Assembly: GCA_900312665.1 (NCBI GenBank)
Contig: ONZQ02000012.1
Coordinates: forward strand, 4,540 to 68,539
Direction: 5' to 3'
DNA from: Cephalotrichum gorgonifer
Lineage: Eukaryota; Ascomycota; Sordariomycetes; Microascales; Microascaceae
Length of the DNA: 64,000 nt
Below, piece by piece: positions 55,102-64,000 of this stretch. Made by a program: the position numbers and the translations under genes. Under the pieces are notes generated by a model, which worked only from the letters and a program-made list of their open reading frames with translations, was not told the origin of the DNA and did no database searches. The first letter of the stretch is position 1, and each line of letters opens with the position of its first letter.

Positions 55102-56436
55102 TTACAAAGCGCGGTGAGAGACGCGGTCGGCAAGACAATGCACGAGAGCGCGGGGAGATGATAACCGGTATTGGGATCTTGTTGGGCGTTTTCTACGACT
55201 TGGGAGAAGTTGCGACCGGATCTTGGATGGAAGGACGGGCGGGATGTTCTGATGTTATATCAGTAGACATTGTGCAAGGAGGCCGACGTAATTGCTTGCC
55301 CTTGATCCCTCCTCTCCCACCCGTTGGCTGGCCGGGGTCCCCGGAGCTCATGTGGGTAGTACATTAGGTGGGGTCAAGTTATCCAATATTGTACAGAGTA
55401 GGTAGTGCAGGTATGGAAGTTGATGAAAATGGAGGTAGGTAGGTACGTACTCGTTTTCCATACCCACAGGTCCATCCAGGTGGCGGGGAACATCACGTCC
55501 CAAATCTCAAACCCCAAGCGCCCAAGATTAGACCCTATAACTACACTGTCTCCGTCGATAAGGAGTACGGATGTCCTATGCATCCATGATGGCGGGCTGT
55601 ACTCCACTCGCGGTACTCTGTAGCTAATACTTTGATACGAAAGGGTTAACATCATTCAGCTACGCCTTCATAATCCACACCGTATACTTTTGAACTAGCA
55701 TGGTACGAGTACTTAACTAATCCAAGTATGTGCTGTATTTGAATACCACGACAGTGCTAGGGACCAATGAGATGGTCAAGGAGGGGTGAACTCGGTGAGG
55801 TCCTAGGTGACTAGATCAGACACAGCCAACAGCCTGTTATTATTATTATTATCGACAAGTGCTCAAAGAAAGACACACTTTTGGCTAATGCGGTTCGAGG
55901 AATGAATGCCCCCCATCGCCCAACAATGCTTACTAAGCTACAGCTTGGTATGAGGACCCATCTATTATCATAATAACCTGCCAGCCGAGGAAAACAACAC
56001 TATTAGTGGAGGGCAAGAAACAACCCCGCCAAAAAAACATCTCTTCCCCGCGATCTACACAAATTCTTTGACTGACTCCTACTACAGCCCCTATCACTAA
56101 CCGTGACTTGGGACTGGTAACTCCCCGCATACATCGAAAAACACAAGGATCAAAACCGCGGATATACGAGTGCCCTTCGCGCGACTCTGAGGTCTTGTTC
56201 TCGAGCCTCTTGAACCCACCACCACCACTATCACTACCTGCGTCAGCCAACCAACGGCCTCCCCCCCTCCGCCTCATTCCTCCCGCGCCGGTTCGGGTTT
56301 AGGACGAAGGCAGCTGCGCGGCGGCTTCTCTAGGGCCGGATTGGAACAACTTTCCTCTCGGCTGGCGAAACGCTAAACGATCGTCAGATCTTGAACCACT
56401 AGCTTCCCAAGCCTACCACCGCACCTGCAGGTCATC
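55102..56436. other. Divergent promoter of SDS23 and KAP121
   Basis: 1.3 kb, no gene seen. Contains a short TTA microsatellite near 55836-55851 and pyrimidine-rich sequence at about 56210-56290 upstream of KAP121. Confidence 0.5.
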
Positions 56437-59400
56437 ATGTCGATACTTCCGCCCGATGTCCATGCCCAGTTGACGCAGCTGCTCCAGGCGCTGCAGTCGT
56501 CGGACAACTCGATCCGCTCTCAGGCAGAAGATCACCTCCAGAACAACTGGACTCTCACGCGCCCAGACATTCTCCTCATGGGCCTCGCCGAGCAAATCCA
56601 AAGCTCTCCTGATACATCGGTCCGTCGCCCGCCTTTCCGTCGCCGCCGTTTTGTCCGATCTTCTTACTCTAACAATCGTGTCTAGGTCCGGTCGTTTGCT
56701 TCAGTGATATTCCGCCGTATCGCCTCGAAGTCCCGGAAGAATGAGAAGGGGGACACGGTCGACATTTTCGTCTCCCTCCCCCAAGACCAGGCCGCGGTAA
56801 TCCGACAGAAGTTGCTAGAGATCCTCACCGCGGAGACGGAGCGAGGGGTACGGAATAAGATCAGCGATGCTGTTGCCGAGATTGCGAGGCAATACACGGA
56901 AAACGGTGAGCCCAAATTGTCCCCTTTTCTTGAGGATACTCCCTGGCATGAGGGATGTGGAAGGCTTACTGACGTCCCTTACGCTGCAGACGAAGCCTGG
57001 CCTGAACTTCTCGGTGCTCTCTTCCAACTCAACCTCGCCGCCGAACCAGACAAGCGCGAGACAGCCTTCCGCGTGTTTGCAACCACTCCCGATATCATCG
57101 AGAAACAACACGAAGAGACCGTGCTACAGTCTTTTAACAAGGGATTCAAGGATGAATCTGTTTCCGTTCGTAGTCCCCAGAAGCTAATCCCACCTGTTTC
57201 CGAGGCTGGTCCAGAGCTGTATATTAACACACTTGATTCAGGTCCGCCTGGCTGCGATGGAAGCTTTCGCAGCATTCTTCCGGGGTCTGTCGAAGAAGTT
57301 CCAGCCCAAATATTACGCACTTCTTCCAGAAGTTCTCAACATCCTTCCTCCTATCAAGGAGTCCCACGATTCGGACGATCTAAGCAGGGCCCTTGTTGCT
57401 CTCATCGACCTTGCAGAGACGTCATCGAAGATGTTCAAGCCTTTGTTCCACAACCTGGTGGTCTTCAGTATCAGTGTCATCGCCGACAAGGAATTGGATA
57501 ACCTCTGTCGCCAGAATGCCCTTGAGCTAATGGCTACCTTTGCCGATTATGCTCCTTCCATGTGCCGCAAGGATCCCTCGTACACCGAGGACATGATAAC
57601 GCAGTGCCTGAGCCTCATGACGGATCTGGGCGAAGATGATGATGACGATGCGGCCGAATGGCTAGCGTCAGACGATGTGCGAACTCCTCCTCCATCCGTC
57701 GCTGCCTCCCAATTATGATGATCATCACACTAACCATTCGTACAGCCGGATCAAGAGGAAAGCGACCAGAACCATGTCGCCGGAGAGCAGTGCATGGACA
57801 GGCTGGCCAACAAGCTTGGTGGCCAGACTGTTCTCCCACCTACCTTCCACTGGCTCCCTCGCATGATGACGTCCATGGCCTGGAGAGATCGTCATGCTGC
57901 TCTCATGGCTATTTCGGCCATTTCCGAGGGATGCCGGGAGTACATGATCGGGGAACTAAGCCAAGTTCTCGATCTGGTTATCCCTGCTCTCAAAGACCCC
58001 CACCCCCGTGTCCGATGGGCCGGGTGTAATGCGCTGGGCCAGATGAGCACTGATTTCGCCACCAAGATGCAGACGGACTACTACGACCGCGTCCTGAAGG
58101 CCATAGTTCCCGTCCTAGACTCGCCCGAGGCTCGCGTCAAGTCGCATGCTGCTGCCGCCCTTGTCAACTTCTGCGAGGAGGCCGAGAAGGAAGTGCTCGA
58201 GCCCTACCTCGACGACTTGCTCTCCCATCTCTTCCAGCTTCTTCAGAATGAGAAACGCTACGTGCAAGAGCAGGCCCTATCGACCATCGCCACCATCGCG
58301 GATGCCGCCGAGGCCGCCTTCTCCAAGTACTACGATACGCTGATGCCACTCCTGGTCAATGTCCTACGGACCGAGAACGAGAAGGAGTTCCGGCGGCTCC
58401 GGGCAAAGGCCATGGAATGCGCGACGCTTATTGCCTTGGCCGTTGGAAGAGAAAGGCTTGGACAAGATGCCATGACGCTAGTCGAGCTCCTAGGCACTAT
58501 CCAGAACAACATTACTGATGCCGACGACCCTCAGACGCAGTATCTCATGCACTGTTGGGGCCGCATGTGCAGGGTTCTCGGTGCCGAGTTCATGCCTTTC
58601 CTCCCTACGGTTATGCCGCCGCTCCTCGAACAGGCTAGTGCAAAGGCTGACATCCAGCTACTGGAAGAAGAGGACCACATTGAGCAGATCCAGCAGGAAG
58701 AGGGATGGGAGCTCGTTCCCATCAAGGGGAAGATGATTGGTATCCGCACTAGCACAATGGACGACAAGCGTATGGCGATCGAGCTACTCGTTGTATACGC
58801 CCAGGTCCTCGAGGGGAACTTCGCCCCGTACGTGGCCGAAGTCATGGAGAAGATTGCATTGCCCGGTCTTGCCTTCTTCTTCCACGACCCAGTCCGGTAC
58901 ATGTCTGCGAAGCTCGTCCCGCAGCTCCTCAACTCCTACAAAGTGGCGTACGGAAACCCGTCGAACGAGCTGAGGGGCCTGTGGCTGGGCACGGCGGATA
59001 AGCTACTCGAGGTGCTGACGGCGGAGCCAGCCATCGACACTCTGGCCGAGATGTACCAGTGCTTCTACGAGTCGGTAGAGGTTCTTGGTGATGGCTGTCT
59101 TTCAGAGCCTCTGATGGCGAAGTTCATCGACGGGGTTCAGTCGGCAATTGAAGACTACAAAGATCGCGTCGTTCAGCGTGCCGAGGAGAAGGAAGGGGCG
59201 ACTGCGGATGACGTGGAAGATGAGGCCCAGGAAACGCTCCTTGCCATCGAGGATGACCAGACACTGCTCTCGGATATGAACAAGGCGTTCCACTCCATAT
59301 TCAAGCATCACGGTGCGGCCTTCCTTTCGAGCTGGGAGAGGCTCCTAACGACATACGAGGCCTTCCTAGGGTCCGACGATGCAACGCAGCGACAGTGGGG

Positions 59401-60156
59401 ACTCTGCATCATGGATGACGTCCTTGAATACTGTGGAAGCGAGAGCAGCCGATACGCCAATTTCATCACGCAGCCTCTCATAAATGGCTGCCAGGATCCG
59501 TCCCCCGCGATCAGGCAGGCGGCTGCCTATGGAATCGGTGTTGCGGCTCATAGGGGAGGAGCGCCGTGGTCGCAATTCCTCGGGGGCGCGGTGCCGTGCC
59601 TCTTCCAAGTTACCCAGGCCCCGGATCCGCGCAGCGAAGACAACGTGTACGCGACGGAGAACGCATGCGCGGCGATTGCCAAGATCCTGCATTACAACCC
59701 AGGCCAAGTTGCCGATGTGCAGGGCGTGATCACACAGTGGATGGACACGCTTCCTGTAACGAATGACGAGGAGGCCGCGCCCTATGCCTACGCCTATCTA
59801 GCGGAGCTCATCACCCAGTAAGTACCGTACCATTCATGTCTGGAGCGTTGAAAGATGAACACGCCACAACCAATCCCCCCGCCCCGACCCCCCCCGGCTC
59901 CTTGAAGAAAAGTTGGCAATGTGGCTAACGGAATAACGCGCAACACAGGCAACATCCGGTTGTGGTCAACCAAGCTAGCAAGGTCTTTACCTTCGTTGCA
60001 CAAGCACTGGAGGCGGAGACGCTACGGGGCCAGACCGCCAGCCGTGTTGTGACGGCGACGAAAGCGTTGCTGCAGGCCGCAAGTGTAGACCCTACGCCGC
60101 TGCTGCAGCAGTTTTCGCCTGACGCGCAAGGTGTGATTATGGGCCACTTTGCCTAG
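56437..60156 (+). CDS. KAP121: Importin beta-3 / karyopherin Kap121 (Pse1)
   Basis: 1097 aa in six exons: 56437-56619, 56686-56905, 56990-57165, 57242-57676, 57746-59817 and 59949-60156. Nuclear import receptor for ribosomal proteins, histones and transcription factors; RanGTP-regulated. The protein is a continuous array of HEAT repeats, including VRSFASVIFRRIASK in the N-terminal importin-beta domain, an acidic loop (DLGEDDDDDAAEWLASDD), PHPRVRWAGCNALGQMSTDF, and DDKRMAIELLVVYAQVLEG. Length matches yeast Kap121 (about 1089). Intron 3 uses donor GTTCGT, intron 4 the uncommon GTGCGA, and intron 5 has C runs. Confidence 0.95.
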
Positions 60157-61029
60157 GTGGATACGGATGCAGTTTACGGGATCTGTAGTGGATCGATGAT
60201 CTTCTGCTGTGAAGGGCGTGGCGGGAGGTAGCAAGAGGGCGAATTGGTTTTTTCCTGCTGTTGTTTGTGAAGCGGGTGAGGTGGTGTTTAGGAATGTTTG
60301 TTGGGAACTATCATGGCCACATTATCAGCCTACGCCTCTTTACTACCTGACGTTTCGTGGTGGACCAAATTCGAAATCTTTATATATATACGACTGGTTT
60401 TCGTGGCCTTGGCGATGACAAGGGTGTTGACGTGTGTTACACGAGTTTGTACATGTATTACTCGTAATATTGAATGCGAGCATGTTCTGTCTAGGTATGG
60501 TGTTACCAAACCTAACCCTACGCCTTTGATCCATCCATCCATTGAGAGAACCCAGAGCTGGAGGTTACCCATGCCATGTACACACGTGGAATGAAAGCAT
60601 TATATGTGTAATCCGTACTCGTACTCGTATTATCTCCCCCGCCTGCCATCTCTCTTTTCTTCTCACCTCGGACCAGCCGTTTTTCCGGTCGCTCAGGAAC
60701 TCCGCCACCATACCACCCCGCCCCGCCTCACCTCCGGTACATTGTAGTCCATCTGATCAATCTCCTCGCCGGGCCTTTTCTGGAGTTTTGCATCTTGGCC
60801 CCGCAATGTTCATCCATTAAGTGCTACCTTACATGATACCCGATCCCCGTGCCCCACCGCTGCCTACTCGCATGCAGCTCTAAAGCTCCAACATTGTTCC
60901 TGACTTTGGGCACGGAAACTTTGACATTATCGTGTTTCACTCAATAGTCTCAATTGGGCTGCGGCGAGCGCAGGGTCTTCCCAACGTCGTCTCAAGGTAT
61001 ACTTCACCAATGACGTCGAAGTCCATACC
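60157..61029. other. Intergenic: KAP121 3' region and wc-1 promoter
   Basis: 870 bp. Holds the KAP121 3' UTR and the wc-1 promoter and leader. No gene or clear light-response element recognised. Confidence 0.5.
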
Positions 61030-63945
61030 ATGGCAGAACTACCCGGGAACCAGCTCCAGCTCCTCCCCAACGAGATGCGCCGCCAAGTAAGTCGGCGAAC
61101 GACGCTGCAGATCCGGCGATCCGTATCAGCGGCAGGTTCTATTACACCAGACACGAAATTGTCCCAGGGCGATGATTGCTTACTGGGCAGCGGAGCCCCC
61201 GACGGCACGTGGATGGAGAGCCAGGCAGACCTGCAGCGACGACGACGCCGACGACGTCACCAAGCGCCATATGCGGATGCGCAGAGCGCCCGTCACCCGC
61301 CTGCTCGGGTAGCGTCCAAGATGGGGTTCGGCGTTAGTGACGACGTGCCCGCAGGCTTCCAGGTCCTGCAAGGCCAACCAGTCCCCGCCGACCCCGTCAG
61401 TCCGGTCATGCTCCTACCCGGTGCCACCCTTGACCGACCGGGCGCCAGTCTACCCATGCCAGGTGTACCGACGTACGATATTATGACTAGCATGGTGCCC
61501 GCGAGCTTCGCCAGCATGAGCGTCAACCAGATGGTTCCTGACAGCCGGGATCTAGACATGTTCGACACCCCTACGACATTCGCTGACTCGCTCGGCCAGG
61601 CTACTATGGGCGCGGTTGGGCCTAACTTTGCCAGGGGGACGAATGCGGAAGATGCCCAGACCCACGGGCGTACTCTCCGAGATGGGGTTCCTCTCGCCGC
61701 ATCGGGCGAAGACGCAGCCATGCTGAGTTACTCAAACGCCGTCTCCTCCAACGCGAATGACATGTCGCGAGGATCTACGACCAGCATCTTTGCACAGAAC
61801 CAGTTCGCAGGCTATCAGATCAACGCCAACGGTAACGCCAACGCCAACGTCACTACTAATGCCAATGCCAACGCCAACGCCAACAGTATTAGCAACGGTA
61901 AAAACAGTGGCACGCCAAGGCACGATTTGGCTGTCACGACACAATCGCTACAGCTCTTGCCTTTCTCTCTCCCCTCACAGCCGACTGCTCGAAGTCCAAC
62001 AACACGGGACAATATGGCCGTTCTGCGCACCCAGGCTGGTCCTCTGCCTCTACCTGGCGCGAGAGAGAAGTCGATCTACTCCAAGAGCGGGTTTGACCTG
62101 ATGCACGCCCTTTCCAAAGTGGCTAATCGAAAAAACCCGCAAATCAATATCGGCCCTGTCGACATGTCATGTGCCTTTGTGGTTTGCGACGTGACGTTGA
62201 ACGACTACCCCATTATCCACGCGTCGGATAGCTTCCAGAACCTGACAGGGTATAGCCGTCATGAGATCATGGGGCGCAACTGCCGGTTCCTCCAGGCGCC
62301 TGACGGGCGTGTGACGGCCGGTGTTAACCGGGGGTTCGTAGACGACGCCGCCGTCTCTCAGTTGAGGCAGAGCATTGCCGCCGGCCGCGAGGTGCAGCAA
62401 AGACTTATCAATTATCGCAAAGGGGGCAAGCCGTTCCTGAACATTCTGACTTTAATACCGATACCCTGGGGGGACTCGGAAGAGATCCGGTATTTCGTCG
62501 GGCTCCAGATCGATCCCGTGGAGTGCCCCGAGGCCATCACGTCTAGCCACGACGCCGGCGGGGTCAGAGTCAACTACGCAAATGTCAATCTCGGCCAGCA
62601 CATATGGGAGCCACCTATACCGAGGCAATGGCAGTCCGAGAACAGCCAAATAACACTTGGGGGGAATGATATCTCCATTCTGCTGCAGCAGTTCTTCGCA
62701 AGGGGGACCGTGGCGTCGGGTTGGCATAAGCAATCATGGCACAGGATGCTCCTCGAGAACCAGGACGACGTTGTGCATGTCATCTCTCTGAAGGGGTCAT
62801 TCCAGTATGTCTCGCCTTCTTGCAAGAGAGTGCTCGAATACGACCCGAGCGAGTTAGCGGGCTCTTCTCTTTCATCTGTTTGCCACCCGTCCGACATTGT
62901 TCCCATTACTAGGGAGTTGAAGGATGCGAACGGGGATACGCCTGTCAACCTTGTTTTCAGAATACGGAGGAAGCACAGTGGATATATGTGGTTTGACAGC
63001 CACGGCTTTCTTTTCTCTGAGTATGGAAAGGGGCGGAAGTGCATCGTTCTACTGGGACGCAGGCGTCCGGTCTTCTCCCTTTCCCACCTGACGCTACACA
63101 ATCACGGCGGTGATATTAGCGACAACGAACTGTGGGTCAAGCTGTCCGCGTCGGGAATGATCCTCTTCGTGTCCTCCAACATCAGACCCATTCTCGACCT
63201 GCAACCGCAGACCCTTGTTGGGACCAGCATACGCGATCTCATGCGCGACGACTCCCGTATCGAGTTCGACCGCAAGATAGAGAAGGCACGGCGGGGAAGT
63301 ACTGTTTCCTTCAAACACGAGGTCCACACCCGGAAAGGCCAAGCTCTCCATGCTTACACCCTCCTCTACCCTGGGGATAATAGTGAAAGCAAGCAGTCTT
63401 TTCTGCTGGCGCAGATAAAGCTAGCAAAGCCATCATCGCGCTCACTTTCAGCTTCACAAAAGAACCTGACCCTGTCGAAATATCCGGCAAAGCAGAGCAG
63501 TGCGACACTCGGAGGGCTGTCACCAAACACACCGTCCGGTGAATCCGACTCTCGTAGCCACTCGCCTCCCGAACTAGGGTCGGATGGTCCTATGTTCGCT
63601 GAGTTGGGCACTACGAAGTGCTCTAGCTGGCAGTTTGAACTACGGCAGACAGAGAAGGCCAATCGTACGCTGACGGAGGAGCTTAACACGCTATTGTCCA
63701 ACAGAAAGAAGCGCAAGAAAAGGACCGGAAGCGGCAGTGCCACGAGGGAATGTGCTAATTGCCATACCCTAAACACCCCGGAGTGGCGGCGTGGCCCGAG
63801 TGGGCAGCGAGACCTGTGCAATAGCTGCGGCCTGAGATGGGCGAAACAGGTGGGTGGAATAGGGCGCGCGGCGTCGGCGTCGGCCCCGGTGTCGGCGTCG
63901 GCCCCGGTGTCGGGACCAATGCACGGTTCGACTAACGATGGATGA
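61030..63945 (+). CDS. wc-1: Blue-light receptor / GATA factor White Collar-1
   Basis: 971 aa, single uninterrupted exon. WC-1 is the flavin photoreceptor and transcription factor that, with WC-2, drives light responses and the circadian clock. The LOV domain (about 365-500) has the photoactive cysteine Cys418 in GRNCRFLQAPDGR, followed by LINYRKGGKPFLNILTLIPI. PAS-B (about 570-690; SFQYVSPSCKRVLEYDPSEL) and PAS-C (about 695-800; FVSSNIRPILDLQPQTLVG) follow. A basic nuclear-localisation run (RKKRKKR, 892-898) precedes the GATA zinc finger C908-x2-C911-x18-C930-x2-C933. It lacks the long polyglutamine tract of Neurospora WC-1 and is about 200 residues shorter; it has an Asn-Ala repeat at 265-287 instead. 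The C-terminus ends in Ser-Ala-Pro-Val repeats. Confidence 0.96.
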   Translation: MAELPGNQLQLLPNEMRRQVSRRTTLQIRRSVSAAGSITPDTKLSQGDDCLLGSGAPDGTWMESQADLQRRRRRRRHQAPYADAQSARHPPARVASKMGFGVSDDVPAGFQVLQGQPVPADPVSPVMLLPGATLDRPGASLPMPGVPTYDIMTSMVPASFASMSVNQMVPDSRDLDMFDTPTTFADSLGQATMGAVGPNFARGTNAEDAQTHGRTLRDGVPLAASGEDAAMLSYSNAVSSNANDMSRGSTTSIFAQNQFAGYQINANGNANANVTTNANANANANSISNGKNSGTPRHDLAVTTQSLQLLPFSLPSQPTARSPTTRDNMAVLRTQAGPLPLPGAREKSIYSKSGFDLMHALSKVANRKNPQINIGPVDMSCAFVVCDVTLNDYPIIHASDSFQNLTGYSRHEIMGRNCRFLQAPDGRVTAGVNRGFVDDAAVSQLRQSIAAGREVQQRLINYRKGGKPFLNILTLIPIPWGDSEEIRYFVGLQIDPVECPEAITSSHDAGGVRVNYANVNLGQHIWEPPIPRQWQSENSQITLGGNDISILLQQFFARGTVASGWHKQSWHRMLLENQDDVVHVISLKGSFQYVSPSCKRVLEYDPSELAGSSLSSVCHPSDIVPITRELKDANGDTPVNLVFRIRRKHSGYMWFDSHGFLFSEYGKGRKCIVLLGRRRPVFSLSHLTLHNHGGDISDNELWVKLSASGMILFVSSNIRPILDLQPQTLVGTSIRDLMRDDSRIEFDRKIEKARRGSTVSFKHEVHTRKGQALHAYTLLYPGDNSESKQSFLLAQIKLAKPSSRSLSASQKNLTLSKYPAKQSSATLGGLSPNTPSGESDSRSHSPPELGSDGPMFAELGTTKCSSWQFELRQTEKANRTLTEELNTLLSNRKKRKKRTGSGSATRECANCHTLNTPEWRRGPSGQRDLCNSCGLRWAKQVGGIGRAASASAPVSASAPVSGPMHGSTNDG
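61822..61893 (+). repeat. Asn-Ala coding repeat in wc-1
   Basis: Six-base unit AACGCC/AATGCC repeated with interruptions, coding an Asn-Ala tract at about residues 265-287, in the disordered region before the LOV domain. Confidence 0.7.
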
Positions 63946-64000
63946 CCGGCGCATGCCGACCGAGTCTCCTCCTGCACATCCCCCAGTGGAGGCAGCGGTA

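Overview
This window is nuclear DNA of a filamentous ascomycete (Pezizomycotina, most likely a Sordariomycete). Evidence: short GT..AG introns of about 50-190 bp in most genes, a chitin/glucan-walled-fungus gene set (FKS1 1,3-beta-glucan synthase, DASH subunit Dam1, White Collar-1, Zn2Cys6 factor), and no bacterial or viral features. I resolved 25 protein-coding genes by joining exons by hand; in every multi-exon model the exon lengths sum to a multiple of three. I found no rRNA, convincing tRNA, CRISPR array or intact mobile element.

Region 1 (339-9373) is the accessory part and the most interesting: four genes that look like a fructan / fructofuranoside catabolic cluster. A maltose-permease-type MFS sugar transporter (minus) is divergent from an apparently intracellular GH32 fructosidase (plus); a Zn2Cys6/fungal_trans regulator (minus) ends 22 bp from the GH32 stop and is divergent from a GH172 (DUF2961) glycosidase (plus). 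GH172 has a characterised member acting on alpha-D-fructofuranosides / difructose dianhydride I. The two divergent promoters share a striking palindrome, CGGAG-N11-CTCCG (arms up to TCGCGGAG / CTCCGCGA): four copies between transporter and GH32 and one between regulator and GH172, the expected form of a Zn2Cys6 dimer site. I infer a self-contained uptake, intracellular hydrolysis and regulation unit.

Region 2 (10227-30000) is housekeeping: LCB1 (sphingolipid synthesis), FKS1, a GCNA/SprT-type DNA-protein-crosslink protease, MOG1 (Ran), HNT1 (HIT hydrolase with a 15-nt exon), a Sec14/CRAL-TRIO protein, DAM1 and BUD20. Region 3 (30900-44000): mitochondrial aconitase, rhomboid RBD2, GPI-transamidase subunit GAA1, proteasome subunit RPN9, complex I 40-kDa subunit (NDUFA9 type, with a 14-nt exon), lysine methyltransferase EFM5. 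Region 4 (44000-64000): SAGA deubiquitinase UBP8, a LACTB2-like metallo-beta-lactamase, YTP1-like membrane protein, a small Rsa3-like protein, a 1.8-kb gene-free stretch, SDS23, importin KAP121/PSE1, and the blue-light receptor wc-1.

Two genome-level patterns cut across genes: runs of six or more C on the sense strand in at least 15 introns of genes on both strands, and very small exons (11, 14, 15 and 16 nt). Both make automatic gene models here likely to be wrong.
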